Positions 46,172 through 53,923 of a DNA stretch of 64,000 nt are shown piece after piece. Position numbers and translations under genes: made by a program. Numbering within the stretch: position 1 is the stretch's first letter; each line of letters starts with the position of its first letter. The stretch comes from Bacillota bacterium (lineage in GTDB: Bacteria; Bacillota; UBA994; PWPR01), in the NCBI GenBank assembly GCA_028280325.1, contig JANQLZ010000116.1:1-64000 (forward strand), in the 5' to 3' direction. The notes under the pieces are model-generated. The model was given only the letters and a program-made list of their open reading frames with translations, was not told the origin of the DNA and did no database searches.

Positions 46172-46848
46172 TCCAAATAGCGCCATCACTGTTATCTGCA
46201 GATTTTTTAAATTTAAATCAAGATTTACAAAAAATAGAAAAAAGTGCTGATTGGCTGCATTTAGATATAATGGATGGGTGTTTTGTACCCAACATTAGCT
46301 ACGGTGTGTCGATTGTAAAGGCTGTTCGAGAGGCCACTTCATTGCCATTAGATGCTCATTTAATGATTGTCAAGCCCGACAGGTATCTGGAACAGTTTGC
46401 CAGGGCCGGTGTTAATCTGATAACTGTTCATGTGGAAACCTGTGATCATCTGCATCGTACGCTAATGCGCATCAAAGAATTAGGCTGTAAAGCAGGTGTA
46501 GCCTTAAATCCGCACATCGATCCGGGTTTTTTAAAGTTTTTGATTAAAGACTTAGATCTGGTTTTAGCCATGAGTGTTAACCCAGGTTTTGGCGGACAGT
46601 CATTTATAGCCAGCACAGTCGAGAAAATTAAACAGATTAAACAGATAATAAATGAATCGGCTAGTGCTGCAAGGCCGGTAATTGCTGTCGATGGCGGAAT
46701 TAATTTAGAAAACATAGCAGAAGTTGCAGCCGCAGGTGCAGAGCATTTTGTGGCTGGTTCTGCAGTGTTTAAGTCTGAAGATCCTGCAGGTGCTGTTGCT
46801 GAGCTCAGAAGGAAGGCTATGTTCAAGAAATACCATGACTATATTTAG
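46168..46848 (+). CDS. rpe: Ribulose-phosphate 3-epimerase
   Basis: A 226-aa TIM-barrel enzyme of the pentose phosphate pathway. Seen: IAPSLLSADFLNL, LHLDIMDGCFVPNIS with the metal and catalytic residues, LDAHLMIVKPDRY, MSVNPGFGGQSF and VDGGINLENI. This is the last gene of the run that starts at yicC; a bidirectional hairpin follows. The usual thiN gene between rpe and spoVM is absent. Confidence 0.96.
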   Translation: MIQIAPSLLSADFLNLNQDLQKIEKSADWLHLDIMDGCFVPNISYGVSIVKAVREATSLPLDAHLMIVKPDRYLEQFARAGVNLITVHVETCDHLHRTLMRIKELGCKAGVALNPHIDPGFLKFLIKDLDLVLAMSVNPGFGGQSFIASTVEKIKQIKQIINESASAARPVIAVDGGINLENIAEVAAAGAEHFVAGSAVFKSEDPAGAVAELRRKAMFKKYHDYI

Positions 46849-46878
46849 CATGTTTAGCTGAGAAAATGAAATAATAAG

Positions 46879-46905
46879 AAAGAGGCTATTGCAATAGCCT
46901 CTTTT
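46879..46905. terminator. Bidirectional terminator between rpe and spoVM
   Basis: A perfect palindrome, AAAGAGGCTATT-GC-AATAGCCTCTTT (46879-46904), with T-rich sequence on both outgoing strands. It can end rpe on the + strand and spoVM on the - strand. Confidence 0.8.
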
Positions 46906-46948
46906 ACAGGTAAGTGAAATGCTATTGTTGTAGTGGGAGTTGGTTAAG

Positions 46949-47023
46949 TTATTTTTTGGGTTTGTAAAATATTTTAACAATAGCGCTGAGAAATGAAGGT
47001 AGTTTAATGGCAACAATACGCAT
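46949..47023 (-). CDS. spoVM: Stage V sporulation protein M (SpoVM), 24 aa
   Basis: A 24-aa open frame MRIVAIKLPSFLSAIVKIFY-KPKK. It matches the amphipathic SpoVM peptide, which senses membrane curvature on the forespore and anchors SpoIVA for coat and cortex assembly: KLP at 7-9, with the proline essential in Bacillus, FL at 11-12, IV at 15-16 and a basic tail. ATG 47023 has AAAGGAG 8 nt upstream; ATG 47029 is in frame but too close. The spot between rpe and rpmB is the same as in Bacillus subtilis. The preceding small membrane gene ends in the ribosome binding site, implying one transcript. Confidence 0.85.
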   Translation of the reverse strand: MRIVAIKLPSFLSAIVKIFYKPKK

Positions 47024-47035
47024 AGTCATTCTCCT

Positions 47036-47224
47036 TTAATACCTAATTAGAATAAGTCCGCAAACGATCAAAATTGCACCGACTAGAAACATCCAGGCCC
47101 AGATCGGGACATTGAAGAATATCAGACAACCACCTACAACAACCATAACGATTCCAAGGAACGTAGGAGGTTTGTAACGATTGAAATTCCATTTAAAATC
47201 AAAAAATTTATTCGTAATAACCAC
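47036..47224 (-). CDS. Small two-helix membrane protein upstream of spoVM
   Basis: About 62 aa. A polar, aromatic start (about 1-20, DFKWNFNRYKPP) is followed by two hydrophobic helices (about 22-37 and 41-60). I do not recognise the family. The start is uncertain: GTG 47224 lies inside the AGGAGGTGG ribosome binding site, so a later non-ATG start is possible. Its stop (TAA) is part of the spoVM ribosome binding site, so it is translated with spoVM and may be a sporulation membrane protein. Confidence 0.65.
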   Translation of the reverse strand: MVITNKFFDFKWNFNRYKPPTFLGIVMVVVGGCLIFFNVPIWAWMFLVGAILIVCGLILIRY

Positions 47225-47244
47225 CTCCTAAATATGTACTGCTG

Positions 47245-47273
47245 TAGTATATGAAACGGCAACTTGTCAGGTG
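47245..47273 (-). promoter_or_regulatory. Candidate mother-cell (sigma-K- or sigma-E-like) promoter
   Basis: On the minus strand: CACC (47273-47270), 16-bp spacer, CATATACTA (47253-47245), matching the sigma-K pattern mACm-N16-CATAnnnTA. The -10 also fits sigma-E at seven of eight positions, but no sigma-E -35 is evident. It would start the small membrane protein-spoVM transcript. Confidence 0.4.
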
Positions 47274-47297
47274 TTGAATAAATTTAAAGTTTATTAT

Positions 47298-47450
47298 GGT
47301 AGCAATTTGTATTACAAATTGCATTATTGTGTGATTATAAGGTAGCAATTTGTATTACAAATTGCATTATTGTGTGATTATAAGGTAACAATTTGCTATG
47401 CAAATTGCATTATTGTGGAGTTGTAAGGTAACAATTTGCTATTCAATTGT
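47298..47450. repeat. Tandem 43-bp hairpin repeats, three and a half copies
   Basis: Copies at 47298-47340, 47341-47383 and 47384-47426 and a partial fourth to about 47450. Each holds an inverted repeat: CAATTTGT-AT-TACAAATTG in copies 1-2, CAATTTGC-TAT-GCAAATTG in copy 3. It lies between the rpmB terminator and the spoVM promoter region. Confidence 0.85.
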
Positions 47451-47461
47451 CTATTTAAAAT

Positions 47462-47484
47462 AAAAAAGAGCGGAAACGCCCTTT
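47462..47484 (-). terminator. Intrinsic terminator of rpmB
   Basis: On the minus strand, AAAGGGCG pairs with CGCTCTTT over a TTTC loop (47484-47465), followed by more T. Confidence 0.75.
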
Positions 47485-47499
47485 ATTAACAGCTTATAT

Positions 47500-47691
47500 T
47501 TAGATAGCACGAGTAATCTTGCCAGATTTAATGCATTTTGTGCATACATTGCGGCGCAACTTGCGACCATTTTCAACAACTCTGATGCTCTGAATATTGG
47601 CGTTCCAGACCCTTCTGGTATGACGGTTTGAATGGCTTACATTATTCCCTGTAGTTGGGCCTTTGCCACATATCTCACAACGTCTGGCCAT
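47500..47691 (-). CDS. rpmB: 50S ribosomal protein L28
   Basis: A 63-aa ribosomal protein: [21 protein letters not shown], then [12 protein letters not shown] and [12 protein letters not shown]. Both CxxC pairs are kept (CEIC, CTKC), so this is the zinc-binding form. AGGAGGTG precedes the ATG. The gene is divergent from the asp23-like gene, as in Bacillus. Confidence 0.97.
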   Translation of the reverse strand: MARRCEICGKGPTTGNNVSHSNRHTRRVWNANIQSIRVVENGRKLRRNVCTKCIKSGKITRAI

Positions 47692-47824
47692 TGTAAATGC
47701 ACCTCCTTTAAAAGTAGCTGTTTAATCTTTAATGACGAACGCAAACCATTATACCTTAAAAACTATTGTTTTGCAATGATAAATAGTATAATATAAAACG
47801 TACCTAGATTTAGGGGGTAAGATT

Positions 47825-48184
47825 GTGTCAAAAATAATTGTTCAGAATGATTTGGGGAATATTGTAGTAAGCGATGAAGTTATTGCTCAATTGAGTGGCA
47901 TCTCAGCAGTAGAAAGCTATGGAATAGTGGGGATGTGTTCTCGCAGCAAGTTAAAAGACAGCATTGTCGAACTTTTAGGTAAAGATAATATTTCCAGAGG
48001 AGTAGAAGTACATTCCGAAGGAGATGGAGTAAATATTGACCTTTTCGTAATTGTCGCGTATGGTATTAGAGTTTCTGAAGTTGCTCATAACATTATGCAT
48101 AAAGTAAAATACATAGTTGAAAGCATTGTCGGCATTGAGGTTAACAGCGTAAATATCAATGTTGAAGGTGTTCGTGACAAGTAG
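47825..48184 (+). CDS. Asp23/Gls24 family envelope protein (YloU-like)
   Basis: A 119-aa protein: NIVVSDEVIAQLSGISAVESYGIVGM, then VNIDLFVIVAYGIRVSEVAHNIMHKVKYIVES. It is the standard partner of yloV/fakA (6 bp downstream). Asp23 proteins associate with the membrane and act in envelope stress; this one's role is not established. The start is GTG 47825 after TAGGGGG. TATAAT at 47787-47792 is a candidate -10. Confidence 0.92.
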   Translation: MSKIIVQNDLGNIVVSDEVIAQLSGISAVESYGIVGMCSRSKLKDSIVELLGKDNISRGVEVHSEGDGVNIDLFVIVAYGIRVSEVAHNIMHKVKYIVESIVGIEVNSVNINVEGVRDK

Positions 48185-48199
48185 CGGGGAGTGGAAGCA

Positions 48200-49837
48200 A
48201 TGACTGATCTAAGAAGAATAGGATGCTCTGAATTTATGAACATGTGGGTAATTGCCTGCCAAAATTTAAAGCAGCATATAGAAGAAGTAAACAGCTTGAA
48301 TGTGTTTCCAGTACCGGATGGTGATACTGGAACAAATATGTACCTGACATTGCAGTCAGCAGTGGGCCATATGAGTGAACAGGACCAGGATTTAGGTGTG
48401 GTGGCAGCTAAGATTGCCAAAGGATCTTTGATGGGAGCCCGAGGCAATTCCGGTGTTATTCTGTCTCAGATTTTTAGAGGTGTTGGTGAAGCACTGGCCC
48501 ATAAAAAATATCTGGATACAGAGGGTCTGGCTCTGGCTTTAAATGCCGGTGTCGTTACTGCTTACAAGGCTGTAATGCGTCCGGTAGAAGGTACCATATT
48601 AACAGTGTGTAAAGATGCAGCCAAGCAGGCTGATATCTCATTTTCAGAGAATAAGAATCTGGCTGAGGCGTTGGAGGACATTCTGCTGGCCGCCTCAGAG
48701 TCATTAAAACGAACCCCTGATCTACTGCCGATTTTGAAAAAAGCAGGCGTAGTTGATGCGGGTGGCAAAGGGTTGTTATTAATTATGGAAGGCTGGTATA
48801 AGGCACTTACTGGTGCTGAAATAGACTTGAAAGATCAAGATAATGTGACAGAGACATTGCCATCATTATCTCAACCTGAATTCTATGAAAATGATGGGGA
48901 TGAGTTTGGCTATTGTACTGAGTTTTTTATAAAAACAGGTGAATACAATGTTCCTGCTTTAATTGCCAGGTTTGAAAAGTACGGAGATTCGTTAGTAGTA
49001 GTGGGAGCCGGAGACATTGTTAAAGTCCATATCCACACCATGCATCCTGGCACGGTGTTAGAGATCGCCTTAAAATACGGGGAGTTAAGTAAAATTAAAA
49101 TTGATAATATGCAGGAACAGCATTCCCACCTGATTGCCAAAGATGAGGAAGTCAGAAAAGCCAAAGCTCAGGCAAAAAAAGAAACAGCGGTTATTGCGGT
49201 GAGTGTCGGCGAAGGCTTGTCTGAGATTTTTAACAGTATGGGGGTGGACTCCATTATCCGGGGCGGTCAGACCATGAATCCCAGTACCGAGGATATGGTC
49301 AAGGCTATCAAGGCACTCAATGCCAATAACGTGATAATACTACCCAACAATTCTAATGTTATTTTAACTGCGATGCAGGTTAAGGATTTGGTATCAGCCA
49401 CAGTACATGTGGTCCCGAGCAAGACGATTCCTCAGGGATTTGCAGCGCTGATGGCCTATGATCAGGAATCTAAAGATGTCGAGTTTACAGTAGAAAACAT
49501 GAAGGTAAACATGCAGTATGTAGACAGTGGAGAAGTAACTTTTGCAACCAGAGATTATGACGCAGAATGTGGGGATATTGTTAAAGGCGATATTATTGGT
49601 ATCAATGATGGTGAGATTGTCGCTGTTAACAATAGTCCGAGATCAGTGTTATTTGAGATGCTGGCAGGCATGATTAAAGATGATACAGAAGTAATATCTA
49701 TTTTTACCGGTCAGGATATCACCCCGGCTGAAAAAGATGAGCTAAGCAGTGATTTGTGCTCTCAATACCCCGAGTTTGAGATAGAGGTTCACTTTGGAGG
49801 GCAGCCGCTGTACTATTATTTAGTAGCTGTTGAATAA
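48200..49837 (+). CDS. DAK2-domain fatty acid kinase subunit, FakA/YloV family
   Basis: A 545-aa protein. The N-terminal DhaL-like kinase domain (about 1-200) has NVFPVPDGDTGTNMYLT, with the metal-binding aspartates, and GSLMGARGNSGVILSQIFRG. A middle domain and a C-terminal DegV-like region follow (VIILPNNSNVILTA, IPQGFAALMAYD). Known members phosphorylate fatty acids bound by FakB. No FakB gene lies in the window. Start ATG 48200 has GGAG 8 nt upstream; GTG 48191 is in frame. In many Clostridia recG comes next; here a SASP gene does. Confidence 0.93.
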   Translation: MTDLRRIGCSEFMNMWVIACQNLKQHIEEVNSLNVFPVPDGDTGTNMYLTLQSAVGHMSEQDQDLGVVAAKIAKGSLMGARGNSGVILSQIFRGVGEALAHKKYLDTEGLALALNAGVVTAYKAVMRPVEGTILTVCKDAAKQADISFSENKNLAEALEDILLAASESLKRTPDLLPILKKAGVVDAGGKGLLLIMEGWYKALTGAEIDLKDQDNVTETLPSLSQPEFYENDGDEFGYCTEFFIKTGEYNVPALIARFEKYGDSLVVVGAGDIVKVHIHTMHPGTVLEIALKYGELSKIKIDNMQEQHSHLIAKDEEVRKAKAQAKKETAVIAVSVGEGLSEIFNSMGVDSIIRGGQTMNPSTEDMVKAIKALNANNVIILPNNSNVILTAMQVKDLVSATVHVVPSKTIPQGFAALMAYDQESKDVEFTVENMKVNMQYVDSGEVTFATRDYDAECGDIVKGDIIGINDGEIVAVNNSPRSVLFEMLAGMIKDDTEVISIFTGQDITPAEKDELSSDLCSQYPEFEIEVHFGGQPLYYYLVAVE

Positions 49838-49927
49838 GAAATAAAAGCCAATTGTTCATATAAATTAAAAAATTGGTCTATCGATTGAGATAGAGGCAAC
49901 AGTCCTTTAACCTAGATACATTTGCCA

Positions 49928-49957
49928 GCATAAGCACTCCTGATTCAAGTCATAATA
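49928..49957 (+). promoter_or_regulatory. Sigma-G-type promoter of the SASP gene
   Basis: GCATA (49928-49932), 18-bp spacer, CATAATA (49951-49957), close to the forespore sigma-G consensus. It lies 30 bp upstream of the SASP start codon. Confidence 0.65.
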
Positions 49958-49986
49958 ATGACACCAAATAAAAGGAGGTGCTTAGC

Positions 49987-50250
49987 ATGGCTAAAGGCAG
50001 TTATAATTCCGGACAACACGTAGTACCTAGCGCTTATAAAGCTATGGAGCAATTCAAATACGAAATTGCTAACGAATTAGGTTTGCAAAGTGGAATACAA
50101 AACGGTTATTGGGGTAATTTATCTTCACGCGATTGCGGTACAGTAGGCGGACACATGGTACGTCGAATGATCGAAATGGCTGAACAGCAATTAGCTGGTG
50201 GTACAGGTACTACTAGTGGTACTACTACCAGAGGTGGCGGCACTTACTAA
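49987..50250 (+). CDS. Alpha/beta-type small acid-soluble spore protein
   Basis: An 87-aa spore DNA-binding protein: FKYEIANELGLQ (germination-protease site region), YWGNLSSRDCGTVGGHMVRRMIEMAEQQ (helix-turn-helix, in full a 28-residue block). A short Gly/Thr tail (GGTGTTSGTTTRGGG) ends it, an early version of the longer tail on its paralogue at 3449-4039. AAAGGAGGTG precedes ATG 49987, with a sigma-G-like promoter upstream. It occupies the usual recG position in the yloV-rsmD-coaD neighbourhood. Confidence 0.95.
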   Translation: MAKGSYNSGQHVVPSAYKAMEQFKYEIANELGLQSGIQNGYWGNLSSRDCGTVGGHMVRRMIEMAEQQLAGGTGTTSGTTTRGGGTY

Positions 50251-50272
50251 ATTACAATACATGATCGGTACT

Positions 50273-50305
50273 AAGGTAGGAGAAATCCTACCTTTTATAT
50301 TTTTT
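50273..50305 (+). terminator. Intrinsic terminator of the SASP gene
   Basis: AAGGTAGGA (50273-50281) pairs with TCCTACCTT (50286-50294) over a GAAA loop, then a T-rich tail. A second hairpin, ACTGGCG / CGCCAGT, follows at about 50330-50350. The rest of the 50251-50635 gap shows no gene. Confidence 0.85.
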
Positions 50306-50635
50306 CTTTTTTTCAGTCAAAAAAAAGAACTGGCGTTTTTTGCGCCAGTCCAATTGGGAGAGGAGAAACCGGAGGAAGAGTAATGGGGAAAACTCTTGTC
50401 GTATAAATAATATGCTCATCTCAAAACAGTTTTATACTTCAAAAAGGTGTCACAAATAATGTACTATGTTACAATATTTCTAGCGTGCTTGAAATTGTGC
50501 TATAAACATGAAAAAAAATTCTTTTTTCATTAGCAAAAAGGCCTGATCTAGGCCCCAGTTTGAAAAAATACCCCGGTATGGATACAAACGAAGAGTAAAA
50601 TTTATTAATGATATTTGACTAAGGTTGGTGGTGAA

Positions 50636-51178
50636 ATGCGGATAGTTAGTGGCAAAGCCCGCGGTCACAGCCTGTATATGGTTAAAAGTACGGCAACTCG
50701 ACCGACAGCAGACCGGATTAAGGAAGCACTGTTTAATATCCTGGGCCAGGATTTAACAGGTTATCAGGTGTTGGATCTGTTTGCGGGGATTGGCAGTATT
50801 GGCTTGGAAGCATTGAGCAGGGGGGCAGCAAGCGTGACGTTTGTTGACGTTCAACAGGCATGTACTGATATCATAAAACGCAATATTGCCCATACAAAAT
50901 TAGATAATGGTCGGGTCAGTATTATTAACAGTGACTATCAGCAGGTATTAAAAAACACCTTAGAAAAATTTGATTTGATATATCTTGATCCCCCGTATGC
51001 CTCAAACTACGCAGCTGTTGCATTGGAGTTGATACGGGGTTATAATCTTCTCAAAGAAAATGGAATAGCAGTTGTTGAGCATGATAAAAATCTCATAACT
51101 GACAGCTGGCAGCCATATAGACAAAAAAAATATGGACAGATCTATCTATCTTTTTTTAGAATAGAAGAAGGAGAATGA
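50636..51178 (+). CDS. rsmD: 16S rRNA m2G966 methyltransferase RsmD
   Basis: A 180-aa SAM methyltransferase: start MRIVSGKARGHSL, the conserved TRPTADRIKEALFNIL, SAM loop LDLFAGIGSIGLEALSRGA, and catalytic DPPYAS. ATG 50636 has GGTGGTG upstream; TTG 50615 is unlikely. Its last bases overlap the upstream edge of coaD. This rsmD-coaD pair is near universal in Firmicutes. Confidence 0.95.
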   Translation: MRIVSGKARGHSLYMVKSTATRPTADRIKEALFNILGQDLTGYQVLDLFAGIGSIGLEALSRGAASVTFVDVQQACTDIIKRNIAHTKLDNGRVSIINSDYQQVLKNTLEKFDLIYLDPPYASNYAAVALELIRGYNLLKENGIAVVEHDKNLITDSWQPYRQKKYGQIYLSFFRIEEGE

Positions 51179-51180
51179 AC

Positions 51181-51669
51181 ATGAGAATAGCAGTTTATCC
51201 GGGCAGTTTTGACCCATTGACTAAAGGTCATTTGGACGTAATAGTAAGGGCTGCTAAACAATTTGACAAGCTGATTGTCTCTGTTGTTCGCAACCCATCA
51301 AAAAGCCCTCTTTTTTCAGTATCAGAGCGCGTGGACATCATTGAACATGCTACCAAAGATATCCCCAACATCGAGGTAAGCCATTTTGAGGGTCTGTTAA
51401 CATCCTATGTCGCCGGCAAAGGAGCACAAGCAATTGTCAAGGGCTTGCGAGCTATTACGGATTTTGAATATGAGTTTCAGATGGCTTTAATGAACAGACA
51501 GCTAAATCCTGATATAGAAACCATGTTTTTAATGACCCACAGCAAATATGCTTATTTAAGCTCAAGTATGGTCAAAGAAGTATTCAAACTCGGGGGAGAT
51601 GTGTCAGAGCTGGTTATTCCCTATGTCTGCAAAAAGCTGTCTCAAAAAGTAAAGGTGGTTAACAACTGA
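51181..51669 (+). CDS. coaD: Phosphopantetheine adenylyltransferase
   Basis: A 162-aa coenzyme A biosynthesis enzyme. Seen: YPGSFDPLTKGHLDVI with the TxGH nucleotidyl-transferase motif, GLRAITDFEYEFQMALMN and the C-terminal YAYLSSSMVKEV. ATG 51181 is preferred over ATG 51175, which sits too close to AAGGAG. It is convergent with ylbJ, with only 10 bp between the stop codons. Confidence 0.96.
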   Translation: MRIAVYPGSFDPLTKGHLDVIVRAAKQFDKLIVSVVRNPSKSPLFSVSERVDIIEHATKDIPNIEVSHFEGLLTSYVAGKGAQAIVKGLRAITDFEYEFQMALMNRQLNPDIETMFLMTHSKYAYLSSSMVKEVFKLGGDVSELVIPYVCKKLSQKVKVVNN

Positions 51670-51679
51670 CAGAACCGCA

Positions 51680-52885
51680 TTATTTCTTAAACAAGAACCT
51701 GACGGGTATTCTGAAGCATTGAATCATCATCCCTGCAGTAAACAGGAAAAAGCAAAGCAGTACAAATGCTTTTATTCCAAAAACCAGAGAACTGCTGACT
51801 GAAATGTTGGTGACCATATCAAAGCCCGCACTTGTTTCAATGGCAAAATCTCGCAGCAACAGTAACCAGGTAAATATTCCGGCTAAAAAGGCCTGCCAGA
51901 TCCGGGCCAGGATGTAAGGCCTGATGTCTATATCGGTGTCGTGAGTGATAGCTGCAACCTGAGCATGAACGCTGAAGCCACTCCAGGCGATAATTGTACC
52001 AGCTATTATCAGCTGTTGGAACAAAGGTGCGGCAGCAATACTACATAGCTTGGTGCCCATTGAAATTTCAAAAATACCGCTGGCCGCTGCATTAGCTAAG
52101 TTTGGTGATAAACCAAAGGTTGTCATTAAAATCCCAATTGCCCTGGTTATTGGCGTGATCATACCTGATACAGTTGATATTTTAATGATAACTGAAAAAA
52201 AGATGATAAATCCACCGATCATCAGCAGTGAATTAACAGATTGTTTAATGGAATCACCTAAAAGCTCACCCAACGGGCGGCCGTCATTTTCCCGGGCAAT
52301 AACTAATGATTTGACTGCCCGGGTTAAAAAGAAACTTCCTTTTTCCTGAGGGCGAGGAGATTTGGGAGCCTGGGGTTTATAAAAACGCATAGTTAAGCCA
52401 ACTGCCAGGGCAGACAGATAGTGAGCTGCTGCAATTAAAACACCCAGCTTAACATCGTGAAAAAAGCCGACCGCAACCGCCCCGAACATGAATAATGGAT
52501 CTGCCGTGTTTGCCATTGAGATCAAACGCTCTGCTTCTGTTTTATTGACAATATTTTTTCGACGCAGTTTAGCTGTTAGGATAGCCCCGATCGGGTAGCC
52601 TGAGGCGAGACCCATTGCCAAGACAAAAGATCCTTCTCCCGGTACATTAAACAGGGGCCGCATTAAGGGCTCCAAAAGGCTGCCCATAAAGTTAACAACA
52701 CCTAAACCCATTAACATTTCTGAACCGATGAAAAATGGCAGTAAAGCTGGAAATACGACGTTCCACCAAATCTTTAAGCCATCTTGGGCCGCTTCAAAAG
52801 CAGATTCAGGGAATAATATCATTGAAATTGTCAGAGTAATACCTGCTAGCGCCAGGAGATAAGTTCTGAGTTTTGGTTGTGGCAT
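51680..52885 (-). CDS. ylbJ: Sporulation integral membrane protein YlbJ
   Basis: A 401-aa membrane protein with about nine helices, containing two nucleoside-transporter-gate-like segments. Signatures: LFPESAFEAAQDGLKIWWN, the conserved FPALLPFFIGSEMLMGLGVV and GLASGYPIGA, plus the TEAERLISMANTADPLFMFGAVAVG block. In Bacillus it is made in the mother cell under sigma-E and needed for cortex formation. It keeps its usual position next to coaD, here on the opposite strand. Confidence 0.93.
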   Translation of the reverse strand: MPQPKLRTYLLALAGITLTISMILFPESAFEAAQDGLKIWWNVVFPALLPFFIGSEMLMGLGVVNFMGSLLEPLMRPLFNVPGEGSFVLAMGLASGYPIGAILTAKLRRKNIVNKTEAERLISMANTADPLFMFGAVAVGFFHDVKLGVLIAAAHYLSALAVGLTMRFYKPQAPKSPRPQEKGSFFLTRAVKSLVIARENDGRPLGELLGDSIKQSVNSLLMIGGFIIFFSVIIKISTVSGMITPITRAIGILMTTFGLSPNLANAAASGIFEISMGTKLCSIAAAPLFQQLIIAGTIIAWSGFSVHAQVAAITHDTDIDIRPYILARIWQAFLAGIFTWLLLLRDFAIETSAGFDMVTNISVSSSLVFGIKAFVLLCFFLFTAGMMIQCFRIPVRFLFKK

Positions 52886-52984
52886 ACAATCTGTCCTTTC
52901 GCAACGGTCATGCTATATCTATACGTTGGAACAAGGCTGAATAATTACTTTTTTGGAACTAAAAATTATAATTAGGAGAAAATT

Positions 52985-53230
52985 ATGTTTAAAAAAATTT
53001 CAGAAATGTTTGATCTGCGAACTAACAACAAATATCTGAATGTGCTGATTTCCGGCATAATCAGTATAATAATTGCCTGGTCAGTCAGTGTGCTGTTTTA
53101 TGGTACTGCCAAAACTACCTTCACTTTCATTATGTTTTCAGTGCTGTGGGCTCCGCTGGTCGTGCTTGAACTGCGCGGAAAGAATAAAGAAAAAGATGTT
53201 GACAGTGATAATCAACATCGGGAGGAATAG
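52985..53230 (+). CDS. Hypothetical small membrane protein
   Basis: An 81-aa protein with two predicted helices (about 21-42 and 45-62) and a charged C-terminus (KNKEKDVDSDNQHREE). TTAGGAG lies just upstream of ATG 52985, so it looks translated. I do not recognise the family. It is divergent from ylbJ and convergent with the disrupted regulator at 53243. Confidence 0.6.
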   Translation: MFKKISEMFDLRTNNKYLNVLISGIISIIIAWSVSVLFYGTAKTTFTFIMFSVLWAPLVVLELRGKNKEKDVDSDNQHREE

Positions 53231-53242
53231 TTTTCAGATTAC

Positions 53243-53564
53243 TTAAATATTTAGGATATTGAGCATACTCTCCTTGTATACCTCATATGCTGTTCTACCC
53301 TGGGTGGTTATGGACAGCATTGTATGGGGTATTTTTTTTTGATAACTTTTACTGACCAATACCAGTTTTTTGGCTTCTAACTTGGCCAGGTGAGAGGAGA
53401 GATTGCCCTTGGTTAATCCTGTTTCATTGAGCAGAAAGTTAAAATCAGCCTTGGCAATCAGGTATAAGACAGTGAGAATCTTTAATCGCGCCGGCTCGTG
53501 AATTATTTTATCAACCTCAAACCCTTTGACTCCAAAATATACAGTTTTTCCTATTTCAGATCAT
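53243..53564 (-). pseudogene. Winged-helix transcriptional regulator lacking a usable start
   Basis: On the minus strand a 105-codon open frame (53560-53243) encodes a coherent winged-helix regulator resembling the ArsR/MarR-like HTH_34 group: VDKIIHEPARLKILTVLYLI, then LLNETGLTKGNLSSHLAKLE and KIPHTMLSITTQGRTAYE. There is no in-frame ATG, GTG or TTG before the DNA-binding helices. The expected ATG at 53564, with AAAGGG before it, is in another frame and reads ATG ATC TGA. Either a small indel has broken the gene or a rare start codon is used. The body has no stops, so any damage is recent. Confidence 0.65.
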
Positions 53565-53843
53565 TCCCTTTATTATTATTGATATTGTATTGATTCTAAT
53601 GCCAAATTTGCTTAATCAATTTGCAATGAAAACAAGTTTGCAGAGCAAACCACTTACCATTTTAAATTATTTTGAGTAAATTTACAAGTATAATTGTTAT
53701 CAGTTAAACAGGAACAAGCTATATCTTAATAAAGGATTAAATGTAAATAATAACCATGATGCAATATAATATGATTAATGCTATAAAACCAGTGACCAGC
53801 AACTGATTTTTTTAGAAGAAATGCGGCGTCATTCTGCAGAATG

Positions 53844-53876
53844 AAAAAACAGCAAAATCGAACTATAATAGTTCGA
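53844..53876 (-). terminator. Intrinsic terminator of the arsenic operon
   Basis: The perfect inverted repeat TCGAACTAT-A-ATAGTTCGA (53858-53876) is followed on the minus strand by TTTTGCTGTTTTTT. A further 14-bp palindrome, CATTCTGCAGAATG (53830-53843), abuts it. The remaining gap 53565-53829 shows no gene. Confidence 0.6.
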
Positions 53877-53923
53877 GATCACTGTTAGACATTTAGGTAA
53901 AATTTTAATTACAGTTTTTTAAG

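Noticed and set aside
47298-47450. Possible CRISPR array
   Set aside because: The 43-bp units are contiguous with no unique spacers and no cas genes nearby; they are simple tandem repeats.
50198-50383. 61-aa frame after the SASP gene
   Set aside because: It runs through the SASP terminator and a second hairpin, lacks a ribosome binding site and has low-complexity composition.
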